From the NCBI GenBank assembly GCA_027604505.1, contig JADIIX010000049.1:91388-155387 (forward strand): a DNA stretch of 64,000 bases, in the 5' to 3' direction. The DNA comes from Gonapodya sp. JEL0774. Taxonomy: Eukaryota; Monoblepharomycota; Monoblepharidomycetes; Monoblepharidales; Gonapodyaceae. Shown here piece after piece: positions 26,443 through 37,451 of the stretch. Position 1 is the stretch's first letter. Each line of letters opens with the position of its first letter. The notes under the pieces were generated by a model. The model did not search any database and was not told the DNA's origin. It worked only from the letters and a program-made list of their open reading frames with translations. Position numbers and translations under genes: made by a program.

Positions 26443-27705
26443 TCAGGTCGGTGCGTTCTTCCCGAAATCCTTTGTCACCTCTGGCTCCAAGGCATCTGCA
26501 GAGGAATCTCCCACACCACTTTCCACTCCAATCACACCCACACTCGTGTCCTCCTCTCGGTACTTCTCCGAGATTTGCATGGTCCCTCTTCCACTTCGTA
26601 CCCACTCGTACCAAAAGTAGAACAAAAACGTCCCAGTCTGGGCAATGGTCATGGAGAAGAAGTTGAGAAACGCAAGAGAATCCAGAGGAGGTGGGCGAAA
26701 GACCACGGATATAGCATTGAAGAGGCCACCAGCGCCGTCTTTGATCGCCGTGTCACGGAAAACCTCGTATAAGAATCAGCAAAAGGAGTCACTGGCAGTA
26801 CACACTCACCGATAAAGGAAAAGATAAGCGATATGCCTATCACGCGCTTCAACCCTGAAATAGCAGGAGGATCCAGTGAGGTGGCTCTAAAAGTCGTAGT
26901 GCCAATCCGGGTCGCCATCCACTCACTCAAAAACTCCCAGTACTGCGGTAAGAATCCTATCATAGCAAAGACAATAGGGATAGTGCCTAAGGCGTTCACC
27001 GCAGTATCAACGTTGTTTTCACGGGCGACCTTCAGGTCGTGAGCAGGGATCAGATTGATGTAATGAGGTGGAAGAACGAGAAAACACGCTACCGCGACTT
27101 ACTTTTACTCCAAAGTACACCGCCAGCTCCATCAAAAGTCCGCCGACAAGGACCGCGATAAACACGCCAAAACTAGCTCGCAAGGACCACCTGGAGGGTA
27201 CTGTTTGTCAAGGTCCAGTACAAAAGAGGCTGACCTCTTCATTCTCACTTCCTGCCGTAGTAGAAGCACTGGGAAATCGCCACAGAATTAAAGAAATAGA
27301 AGAACTGTGGTTGGACGATGAGCATGGTTGCGAGACCCATCGCCGCACAGTACCCTCCTAAGGGGGCAAAGCATGGGCTTTCTCGATCAGTGCACGAGCG
27401 GCGGCCGGCAGTGAACGGGAGTTTGAGAGTGTTGATATCGAAAACGATCTTTGGACTAACTCACGCCCACAAAAGCAGCATCCACACGGAGAGGCCATCA
27501 ACGGATTTAGCACGATAATTTTTCACGACTGGTACGACGAAGTGTGTAACATTCCGGTGTGTGGTGTTGAGCGATCCGTTGAACTAACTTGCTCACTTTG
27601 AGGAACGAGCTGGAACGACCAGCACACAAATCCGAGGGCAGCAAAAACTTGCTCCAATGCAGGGTAGTAAGACGGGACATCGGATGGTGGAGTTAAAGTG
27701 CTCAT
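26443..27705 (-). CDS. PQ-loop repeat integral membrane protein
   Basis: PQ-loop proteins have seven transmembrane helices and include lysosomal/vacuolar amino-acid exporters and SWEET/MPC-like carriers. Reading from 27705, exon 1 gives ALEQVFAALGFVCWSFQLVPQ with the first PQ motif. Exon 2 gives VVPVVKNYRAKSVDGLSVWM, the usual sequence after a PQ turn, then LLLWA. Further exons give GLATMLIVQPQFFYFFNSV, FGVFIAVLVGGLLMELAVY, and ALGTIPIVFAMIGFLPQYWE with the second PQ motif. The last exon has a helix (LNFFSMTIAQTGTFLFYFWY) and a hydrophilic acidic tail ending GKNAPT. Five to six introns are needed. It shares a 121-base divergent promoter with the MYND gene. The substrate is unknown. Confidence 0.8.
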
Positions 27706-27826
27706 GAAGAAGAAATCAGCTCGATGATGGAATCATTCTGTCAGCCGCGACTCTTCACCACTTCTGTGGCCTCGGCCCCTGTGTCGCTCATTCCGACGAC
27801 TTCAGCCATATGATTGATACTCCCAA

Positions 27827-29577
27827 ATGGTGTCCTCCACAAATTCAGCACCATCACCAGTAGACGTTTCCACCATTTCGTCCCTCGCCAATCGCGCCTT
27901 GCAGTCCAACGATGCTCAGGATTTCGCTGCTGCCGAAGCAGAAAGCACCAGAATTCTGCTCGCTTCTTCCCTCAACAAATTAGAAAAGCAAATCAAGGAC
28001 CCTGATGTAAAGCCTGAGCGATTAGCAGCGGCGATTGCTTTCATTTCACAGGTGAGTGCGTGTGGGGTGGGTGGTACGTAAGGAATAGCTTCCGAATATC
28101 CCACGACCATGAGTCGAGCCTCCAGCCCCTGCGAAGTATTAGAATTCTTTCGCCTGGTCTTACGATTGATATCTGGCTTATTCACCTCGTTACAGGCTAC
28201 ACATGCGTCTGCTCGGATGCAACCCGAACATGTTTCGCGCTATTCTTCCCTGTTAATTGCAGCCATCCATCGGTATCCGGATCATCCACGACTCGTAGAT
28301 GCTGCAGCTGGTGAGTCCAAGTTGTGGACTCAGCATTCCGGACCGGACAGGGTTGTTTGTGAAGTAGATGCTTGATGCAATCTCGAGATTGGTAAACCGG
28401 TCCGTGTCCAACCACCTCCTTTCCCCGACAGCGTCTCTCTCCTCTCTCCTTTTCCTCTCCCCTTCGCTTGCCACGCCCGAACTCACCGCGACCCTCACCC
28501 AACTTCTCGAAACTCACGCATCCGACCCTCATGCCTCACTTCACCTCTCCATGGCCCTCAATGCCGCCTCCTCCTCTTCCTCTTCACTCGCGTCGGTGTC
28601 CGACCAAACCGCAGCAACCTCAAATTCGACGACGACGACCATAACACCCCGGATAGACGTCGTCGCCCGTGCCCTCGATTCCATCGAATCCCTCCTTCGT
28701 GGTGAGAACAACTCAATCTCACTCGAACAAGACGAGCTCGCTCAACGTGTCGCAGAGGCCGAGTCGGTGCTGGTGGATTCTCGGAACCGAGACGTCGTGA
28801 TGAAACAGTACCGAACTCGGGTCTTCAACGTGTACTTGGACATATTCACAGCGCTAGGGTGGGGGCCGAAGAGAGAAGGCGCCAAGGGGGACAAAAGCGA
28901 AGAGAATGCGACGTCAATGATACCAGAGGTTCCGATGTCTCAGAAGAAGCCAGTCACCGGGGGAGACGTCGCTCACCATCTGGTAGCTGCCGCGAATACC
29001 AACACCACCACGACAGTGAATCCCGAACACGCCCCCGCTGATGCGTCAGCCACACCCGCCATCGGTGACACTGTCACCGACGACGATTGGGATCCTTCCA
29101 CTGCTGTCCGACTCGACCCGTTCTTGTTACGAGCGTACGAAGGTAACATCTGCTCGTTCTCCTCACTGTTTTACACACCTCTCACTCAAATCACCGTACG
29201 CTGCACTCACCCCTCGCCTTTAGACTTTTCCAACCTCTTCCACTGCTCGAACCCCGCTTGCCTCCGCGTCGCCCGGCACAGTTTGGAAGAGTTCAAATCG
29301 TGTGGTGGGTGTGGTGTGGTGTTCTACTGTGGGAAAGAATGTGAGTACGCTGTAGAGGAGAGCCAGAAAGTGCCCAATGAACTGACATGAAGCGCTGACG
29401 TGCGGACATCCTCTGGACCGACATCGGGGTTCAACAAAGGCCAAAAAGGTGAGATGATATGGAGTGGTGCACGTGTTTGAGACATCCCAAACGAGTGGTA
29501 ACACGTTTAACGCTACGTTTTGTCTATATTCAACAGCCGACTGGAAAGAACATAAACCGGTGTGCAAGAAACGATGA
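27827..29577 (+). CDS. MYND zinc-finger protein
   Basis: MYND fingers mediate protein-protein contacts, often in chromatin regulators. Start MVSSTNSAPSPVDVST at 27827; the first exon is helical, and a second joins at about 28190 (ATHASARMQPEHVSRYSSLL). The middle is Ser/Thr-rich. The C-terminus holds the finger: FHCSNPACLRV, then EFKSCGGCGVVFYCGKEC. After an intron it closes with ADWKEHKPVCKKR and the stop at 29577, giving the full C-x4-C, C-x2-C, C-x3-C and H-x3-C pattern. There is no SET domain, so it is not an obvious methyltransferase. The N-terminal ~350 residues are unassigned. It ends 245 bases from the convergent nitrate reductase. Confidence 0.8.
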
Positions 29578-29822
29578 GCTCCCAGGAACGACCGAGTGGC
29601 ATCCGTAATTTGAACGGACCACCCATTTGCGCATCGTTCAACACTAATATGACTTTGTTATGTACTTTATCGAATACAGTGATGCATAGCTCTTGATTTG
29701 CAATTACCCAGCCCTCCCGGAATGTGAGAAATATGAGAACATGTGTACACGACGAACCACCAGCGAATTACTCCACTCTCCCAGCGCATCTAGGATCTAT
29801 CTAGGATGTACGAAATTGGCTT

Positions 29823-32309
29823 TCACAAGATGTACCCGATCGCGAATTTGTCCTTCATCGCCTTCGCAGCGGACCCGTGAATGGCGTGGAAGTCCTCCGA
29901 CGCATCCTGTCCAGCGACGATCATGATGGATTTCAGGCCTGGAAGGATGACGACAGAGGTGTTCAGTCGTTGAGGGGCGGGGACACTTTGGATCCACCAA
30001 AGAACCAAACACTGGCAAAACACTCACCACCAGGATGTCGCTTCAGAAACTTCGTGCAATCCAACACCATCCCATCGATCACAATCCAGCAGTCTGTTTC
30101 GGACTTGTGCGACGCCACGTCGGCCATAGTCATGGGGTTCAGACCTTCCTTGCGTTTTGCGGGTGTGTTGACCAGGACGGAAGGTTTGGTCGCAGCGTCG
30201 GCTGCGGCTTTGAGTCGGGGCATCCAGCCGGCTTCTTTAGATTCACCAATGTTGGTTGGGTGCTGCCATATGTAAGTTGAGGTGGTCGGGTTATGGAATA
30301 GTTTCACTCGGTACCACTGACAAGGTTACAACGAGTGGTTGCCAGTGAGCTCTGAGAACCTACGGCAATTGACATAGCGAGATTGGCAACTCCAACTCAC
30401 ATTATTCGACATCATGCCAAGTAAGTTCCACGTTTGATCGCGCGGTTGTGTGTTTTGGCTCGCATCCCAGCATCTGACCAGCACCTCCGCAACCTGAACA
30501 GGCGTACCATCTGTGCTCTGAGTGATTGTTGTGTCCACGAGTACATCTATTTCTGCTTCCCATAAAAACCAGCACCAGAATTTCGACCCATGACGCGGCG
30601 CTCCATCATTCGACCCGTGGCGCAGCGAAGGTGCGAGAATCCACGTCTGGCCGTCATCCACAGACAACTCCACCCGTATAATCCGCCGTCCGCCACCAGT
30701 GTAAGCGTATCCTTTGACAGGTAACCGTATCGTGAGAGGATTCGGGGCTGATGTTTCGATGGCGACGACTCTGTGGTGTGCAGGTGAGGTGATGACCGAG
30801 TTGATGTTACGTTCGTTGATAATGAATTCGGGTCGGCGCCACCAGTTGACTTTCTTCATCCCCGAACCGTTGGGGTCAGGTGTGAGTGTGGTGGAGAGGG
30901 CGACGGCGGCGGAGGTGACGTTGGGTGGGAGTACGCGGTTGTCTTCGAAGTGATAAGTTGAGTCGGATTCCTGCGGGTTATCACACAAGGTTTTGGGTGA
31001 GAGCTTGATACAATCAATCGCGAAGTTCCTTTGAGGTACTCACAGAGTCGCTGACGGTGATTTTAGAGAGCCATTTGACCATTCTTCCGCCAATCCAGCC
31101 CGGAATGATTACACGAAGTGGGTAGCCGTGATCTGGTGGAAGACGCTGTTGGAGCGTCAGTGTCTCATGCACGATCTTATGGGGATGCACAATCAAACAG
31201 GGTAGACGTACCTCTCCATTCATCTCATACGCAAGTAAGATATCTGATGTGTGATCAAGTGCCATCTCTAAAGGTACAGTGGTGCCGTAGTGACCTTTGG
31301 GCAGGTTGTCGGACCCCGAGAAATTCACGTATCGCGGAACCGCGATCGTGCCATCTTCGCGTACGCCGGACTTTGGACCACCACAAAGGTTCAGAATGTG
31401 CGAGAGAGGAACACCTGTCCAGACGGCGGTAGAAACAGCTGCAGGGCCCCAGCTTTTCCAAATTATATGCATGCAAGTGTTGAAGAATCATAGCAGGTGA
31501 CGGTGACAACAGCGGGAGGACCACACCTGAAGCCTTGTGAGTTTTTTGTGACATTTTGTTCATGCCTTCGGTTACCCGCGCATGTCAAAGTGACTTGGAA
31601 GGTTGCTCTGGGCATGCGAGCAATCTCATCCATGGAGAACGTACGAGGTTTCCGGACGAGGCTGTGTGTGTGCGAAAAGGAGCAATAAAAGCTGATAAGA
31701 TCACTCATGTATGCAGTAAAGTGTGCAAAGAGAATTTACCCGTCCAGCGATACATTGAAGTCTGCCCATTCAAGATTGGGTACCGGGCCATGGTTGCGCA
31801 CGTAGTGCAAGGAATTCGGCGTCAGACCTTTACTCTTCTCGGCAGCAGCCATTAGCGTGGTGATAGGTGCCTGGAGATGGTCAGCACGAAAATTAGATGC
31901 ACTCTTACCAGACGACCCCGTTTCGAACTCACCTCTGAATTGAAAGGATGGCGACCAGTCAAGCGGATCATACTAGGATGTCGAGGAACCCAATTATCCT
32001 AGAGGTACAAAGAAAACATCGAAGATTGTCCGTTTCGAATGGGGGATAGCGACTCACTGGTGTGTCCACATCTTTCGTGTCGACACCGCCTTCCCATTGA
32101 CCAAATCCCTCTGGCAGTTCAATGACTTTCTCTCCACCTTTTCCTTGATCACTCTTCTGACTGAGGGATATTGATGAGAGCGTTGACACCAAAGTAACTC
32201 CAGCGATCCCAGATATTGCACCAAGCGCGGCGGCGACCGCCCACAAAGGTTGCGCCGTCTGAGACGAATCGACCAAGGATAGCGATGCTATGAGCGGGGC
32301 AATCGACAT
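29823..32309 (-). CDS. Nitrate reductase ending after the cytochrome b5 domain (no FAD/NAD(P)H module)
   Basis: Nitrate reductase reduces nitrate to nitrite. The molybdopterin domain is canonical: DNWVPRHPSMIRLTGRHPF, LHYVRNHGPVPNLEW, the Mo-ligand Cys in LTCAGNRRHEQN, and WGPAAVSTAVWTGVPL. PPDHGYPLRVIIPGWIGGR follows. The dimerisation domain follows (NERNINSVITSPAHHRVV, KGYAYTGGGRRIIRVELS, QTWNLLGMM). Then comes a b5 domain with both haem His residues (MADVASHKSETDCWIVIDG, KRHPGG, FHAIHGSAAK). The frame stops at KFAIGYIL, where family members normally continue with a ~270-residue FAD/NAD(P)H reductase. Only 245 bases separate this stop from the convergent MYND gene, so the module is not hidden downstream. 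The N-terminus has a hydrophobic stretch (PLWAVAAALGAISGIAG) unusual for this soluble enzyme. About nine introns. Confidence 0.85.
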
Positions 32310-32730
32310 TATGCGTAAATCTGGACTGTGAGAATTCTTGTCTGAGCATTTAAGAGAAATGATCGGTGGTGGGGTTTGATGGCATCAACTCGACCGAGTT
32401 GTTCCTCGTTTAGGAACATTTCCAACACCCACGACTCACAGCGACAAACAGAAATCGTGGACCCATTCCCAATATCCGGTAGTAAGGAATTGGCTTTCTG
32501 CGCTCGTCATCGCCTTTGCGAGCGAATTAAAAGACCAGAAACCAATTACTCGGAACTTCAATGTTCCTGCCGGCGAGGCGGTCCACAACTCAAGGCACCT
32601 CTCCCTAAATCTGGATTCCCCAAGAGCCATGACTCAGATTGCAGAAAGTTGACTAAGCTTGTCCTTCGTGCGGCCAGAACTTCACATTCAGTCGCGTGCG
32701 GTGATAATATATTACATTGTTGAATATATG
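32310..32730. other. Spacer upstream of nitrate reductase
   Basis: This 421-base spacer lies between the nitrate reductase start and the BCS1 stop, both on the minus strand. It should hold the nitrate reductase promoter. A TGATAA (HGATAR) match is at about 32702. No coding sequence is convincing. Confidence 0.4.
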
Positions 32731-34143
32731 TCATGTTCGGCGTTCTATTTGGAGTTTTGCTGTCCCCAAGTGGGATGCTCGCTCCACAGCTAAATCCGCA
32801 CTATCGCGGTTCTCCACGAAATGTCCTTGCAGCATTGCCGTGCTCACATGGCGATCCGCAAGGCTTTGCACGAACCTCTCACACAGCTTTTCATCTGCGT
32901 TCGCGAAGAATCTCCGAAACATTCCACGTATTTGATGTGGAGTCGCCCACCCGAATTCGTGCCGCACGTCCACACGGCCAGGTCGGATTAGGGCCGGATC
33001 TAATTGGGATGCGTGGTTGGTGGTCATGAAAATAATGCGCTCTTCCGAGGAAGCAACACCGTCGAGAGCATTTAGCAGGCCAGAAAAAGTGACCATGGAG
33101 GAGAAGCTATCACCGCATCGGTTGGTTTCAAACCAATACTGTCAACAACTAAAATCACATATATTCCTTCAACCGTCTACTCACCCCTGCTTGTCCGTCT
33201 GCTCTCGCTTTGAAAACGCCGCATCAATATCCTCGAGCAATATTAAGCTGCGATGCGGCGCATGGCTAAGGAGGTGGTTCAGGCGGTCGTCAGTAAGGCC
33301 GCGTTCTGCGAGGTTGAGGACACAGATATTGTACTCTAGGTGGCCAGCCAGAGCCAGAATGAACGATGTTTTACCAGAGCCAGGAACACCGTACAGTAGG
33401 TACCCCCTTCGATAGGGAATACCTTGAGGAACGTGAGAAGAGATTTACGGTCCTGATGTTAGAAAACGGCTGTGTGACGCACCTCTGTCGTAGTACCATC
33501 TGCCATTGTCAATAAATCCTCTGACGTCATTCAATATCTTTTCCGTGACTCCATCGTCCAAAACCACGGAATCGAGTGGCCGTCTTCGTCTCGGCTGGCC
33601 GAATGGCCTCCAATCAGGCCCATAGCTCGAGTAAATCACCGTTTTACCCTCCTCCTTCTCCAACGCTAATACCCTTGATTCCTCGAGAAGCTCAGCGAAT
33701 AACTTCCTGTCCCGTGTCAGCGTCGTGAGCGTCACAGTCTCCCATGGAGCAGCGTTCGTTAGGTCCAACATCTGCCGCTCCCGCGTTCTCTCCACCATGA
33801 ACCATGCGCCCCGATAACGAAAAAAGTGAGTACCTGGGCCTGCAACGAGCCCAAACTCAGTCTTGGTACTTCCGTTATCGTGCCGGGTGTGCTGAGTTTG
33901 GACGCTCAAAGTAGGGTTCCATGCTGAAGCGGTAGGCGATGAAGTCATCCAATTCAGCACCCACGGGTATGCTTTGTCTTTGGATGGAATTTCCAAGGTA
34001 ACCAAGAGCCGCCGACGGGCGATGCTAGCTCCCTGAACGAATCCTTTGCGAAGTACGGCGAGCGCGGTGCCCACGCCGAAAAGGCCGAATCCGGCAGTGA
34101 AGTAAGGGTTCCCTTCGAAAGCTGCAAAAATTGTTTCGCTCAT
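32731..34143 (-). CDS. BCS1: Bcs1-type mitochondrial AAA ATPase
   Basis: Bcs1 in the inner mitochondrial membrane translocates and inserts the Rieske iron-sulfur protein into respiratory complex III. The chosen start (34143, [18 protein letters not shown]) precedes a hydrophobic segment and a basic region ([16 protein letters not shown]), as in the family. The Bcs1 N-terminal domain follows ([28 protein letters not shown]). The AAA domain carries Walker A (GVPGSGKTS), Walker B ([11 protein letters not shown]), sensor 1 ([14 protein letters not shown]) and the arginine-finger region ([16 protein letters not shown]). The C-terminus ends [17 protein letters not shown]. About 420 residues matches the family. 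Three or four short introns, at about 33420-33490, 33110-33190 and nearby. An in-frame Met exists 46 codons upstream but its extension is not Bcs1-like. Confidence 0.9.
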
Positions 34144-34433
34144 GGGCTGGGCGATGGAGCAAAGCGCCGATGGGTCGTGACGGGACGGTGGCGACAGAGA
34201 ATTTGCTTTTCTCGGCAGGTGAAGATGTGAAGACCTACAATGACCTCTGGCCCGCCCCATCAAACAGAAGTCACACATCATTCAGTCTATTTGTGGTTGT
34301 GAAACAAAACTAATCAACAAACGGTAGTACAACAGCGTGTCTCGTTTTTCAAGGTATCTGCCCTGCAGTTCAACAAATGGGCGGTGTCAAAACTCTTTAC
34401 ACTCCAAACGCGCCAATCAACCCCGTTCCCCAA

Positions 34434-36731
34434 CTATTGCGCCGCCTGCGCCTCCATCGCTGGCTCGAAGCGTTCACTGGATGAGGACCGTGAAATGGTG
34501 GTCGAAGATACAACACCCGATCGCGTGCTCAGGCTGCGGCTGGTGGAGTTCCCCAGGTTTGTCTGCGTTGTGGACGAGGCACTCCCTCGGTGCCCATCGA
34601 GAGAAAAGCGACGAAATTGTGTGTGGTGTTTTGTGGGAGGTGGGGACCAGATGGCGGTGCTGAGATTGCGTTCGGCCTGTTCGGGAGTGCTGGGGTCGAC
34701 TCTACATGCATTCCAAGCACAGAAGTGAGCACTCGGACAACGAAGGACCGGAACTTGTGTTGAAACTTACCCTTTCCTAGCCAACAAAGTCCATCGATCT
34801 CCGGTATGTGAGAAAAACCGCGACGTCCACCGGACCCCTTCCGCATCTCTCGCCCGTGCGTTTGCCCTCTGAGTGTCCTCAATAAGGTTTTTCTCCATAG
34901 TTGCCGTGTCCATATCCTGTTTTACAAGACTTGCTGTCACCGGAGACCATAGACTGTTTTACAAGGTCGAGGGATGAGAAACAACTCGAATGTTCACTTT
35001 TACACCGTGATCAATGCGAAACAAACCGTCGTGACTCGTACTCCTCCTGTTCACTAATTGGCGCAACGTTCATGGGCTGGATTTGCGCCTGCATTGCGTC
35101 AAACAGTACATGTGGTTCCCCGTCCTGCAGTCCTGGAAACGTGAAGCCCTTCTTTCGAGCCTGCAAGCAGTGAGCGCATCATAAGTGCAAAGACATAAGA
35201 ACCCGAAGCCGCGGTGCGCAATAATACGGAAAGGAAACGTACCTTTGGAGACACCTGTATGTACAACGTATCCGACCATTTTCCAGATAGCAGAAAGAGT
35301 TCTTCGCCAGTAGACTCCTTCTTAATGACGCCTTTGATTGCATTAAAAGTACCAGTGAAAAAGCCCTGGACAGGATCACAGCACAGCGACACGTCGGAAA
35401 TTTGTGACTCATTCACTTTTTGGACGACCAAACTCACCTTCACCAAGAACTCAATTTCGGCAACCAAGTCCGACTTTGCACACCGAACAATGGCCTTGTC
35501 GCCCATTTCCATGTACATTTTTCCGAACAATATCCCCCGAGCGTAAGCGTTGGGCATCGTCACGTAGTATTCCTCCCCTTGCAGCATGTCTGTCCCAGGG
35601 AACGAAATGAAGGAACATCCTTCCATGAAGGATGCAGCACTGTTTCCAAGAAACTTTGAGTGCGGTGACATAGTTCCTTCCACCATGATGTGATTTTGCG
35701 GGTTAGAATAGAAGAAGGCGGACATGGGGGGGTGGTGCGATACTTGTTCCGAGACGTAGAGGGAGGTAGAGGAGTCGGAAAGCGTCCAAGAAGAGCGAAA
35801 TATCTCACCGAGGACGGGGTTGTAAGGTTTTTTGACGCCCTTGAAAAGGAGGTGTCGAAGTGGGCGACAAGGGAGAAAAAGAAGTAAGGGCACGAACGAT
35901 ACCTTCGGGCGGATGTGCCATCCTGCGAGGAAGTACTTTGTCACCTGGACAAATCGCTCTACTGGATCATCAATTTGAGGTACTCTGAGTGATGTTGTGA
36001 TTGAAATTCGCGAAGTGGACGGTAGTTTACGCAGTCAGGTCGGTGTTTCCGTGCGTATGCGCAGGTGATACACGGGTAGGGGTCAGCTCAAATGGATTTC
36101 ATGGCTTGATCGACATTGTTCCTCGAACTTACCGGACAAGTATGTCCGGGTGTGCAAAGAAGTCGGATATGCGTTCAAGCATGCTCCTGGGTTCCAACAC
36201 GAACACCGGAAGAGCGACGCGGTGAAGGTCCATTCCTTTTCGCAGCTGTGATATGATTCCAAGGAGAATGTTCCTGTAGCGAACACGTTGAGCCAGCGCG
36301 TGTGATCACACAAGACCAGCAGTGCGTTGAAGATGAGACCCCACGATCAGCCGGACGGATGAGACCCGTCCGATGCAGACATGGCGGGATGGACAGCTGA
36401 GTAAGCGATTGCATCATTGGAACAGACTAATATCCAGCCATCGCACCTGGGCTTCTCGTCTAGAATGTCCTGCTCCACCTCCGACCCCATGTCGCTCCTG
36501 CACTCGTCCATGCTCAACTGAGAGGTCGCTGCGACCTCCAAAGGAGCACTCATCAATTTGGTTGGGCCCATTTTGATCCTGGGGTTCAGCAGAAGTGGTG
36601 GAGCTCGCGCCTGGAGTGCGACTAGGAATTCTTCCTCGTCTGACTTGGTGGACCAAAGTCCAAAGGGAAGGGAACTTACTCCCAGACGACCCTAAAACTC
36701 GCTGAGCTCCAAGGGAACGCACAGTGGGCAT
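34434..36731 (-). CDS. Oxysterol-binding protein-related (Osh) lipid-transfer protein
   Basis: Osh/ORP proteins exchange sterol or phospholipids for PI4P at membrane contact sites. The signature EQVSHHPPMSAFFY is intact near 35750. Order: a short N-terminal exon MPTVRSLGAQRVLGSSG, an acidic exon (DEEEFLVALQARAPP), then MDLHRVALPVFVLEPRSML and FFAHPDILV. Then PYNPVLGEIFRSSW, the signature, GFFTGTFNAIKGVIKKES and KGFTFPGLQDGEPHVLF. A late exon gives DMDTATMEKNLIEDTQRANA and GVRWTSRFFSH, the family's C-terminal helix. A last exon, joined in phase after GTAAGT, gives a Ser/Thr-rich tail (DPSTPEQAERNLSTAIW) and stops at 34434. No PH domain or ankyrin repeats are seen, so it is a short-type ORP. 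It lies 290 bases upstream of BCS1 in the same direction. Confidence 0.88.
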
Positions 36732-37451
36732 ATGTACCTTCAGCTCTCTTGTGTCGGTTTCTGTGTCTTTGGCTTAAACGGCATGAGGAGAAGCAACAAT
36801 GCTTGCATGCACAATGGGTAATAATGTTTTGTCGCGTTATTATAAATATACTAGCCTTTCTTCTTGTCTCCTTTCAATGGTTTTGCACTATCTACGTGTT
36901 AGGTTACGGACCTGAACTATGGCTTTCCGGAGAGATGGTCACGCTCTGCGGTAGAGCGCCGCGATCACCCGAGGGTAGCCTGCGACAGCCTGTCCCACCA
37001 CGCTGATCATCAAATTGAATCCCAGAGGCATGTTCTCAAGATATCTGTACAACGGAAAAAGCAATGAGATAAGTTTGCATCAGCGTGAGCGAACAGCTTT
37101 ATTCTTTGTTTTAGGTAAGTTGCAAAAGATGACAGAATCACAGAATTTATACTCTTAAAACTCAGGCCGTATTTTATTTGTCTGTTCGTCTTCCAGGAAA
37201 TGAGCCCCTCCAACATCAAAAGCGGCAATCCAGGGCATTGGTCGAGGTGGGATGAGGCGAATTGGGAGCAAAATCGTCAACACAGGGACTCTCAACCAAT
37301 AAATTTCCCGGTAAATCAAATTCAACTAGCTCCCTTGGGACCAAATTTTACGTCACACGCACAATCGTGATACACAACAGGATTCCAAAATAAGATGCCA
37401 CATGCAGTCACACACAAGAAAAACACAAAAATTAAATGACGGGGAAATCGT
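36732..37451. other. Intergenic spacer
   Basis: This 720-base, mostly AT-rich stretch lies between the Osh start and the CYC8 stop. The left part should be the Osh promoter. A short hydrophobic frame (36749-37006) is open but has no supporting context. Near 36945 GCGGTAGAGCGCCG resembles part of a tRNA A box without a cloverleaf. Nothing else is supported. Confidence 0.45.

Noticed and set aside
34384-34728. Plus-strand open frame opposite the Osh C-terminus
   Set aside because: The minus strand here is the in-phase last Osh exon (ending in the Ser/Thr-rich tail at 34434), so the plus-strand frame is an antisense shadow.
36930-36985. A-box-like GCGGTAGAGCGCCG suggestive of a tRNA
   Set aside because: The downstream bases do not form the D, anticodon and T arms, so it is not a tRNA.
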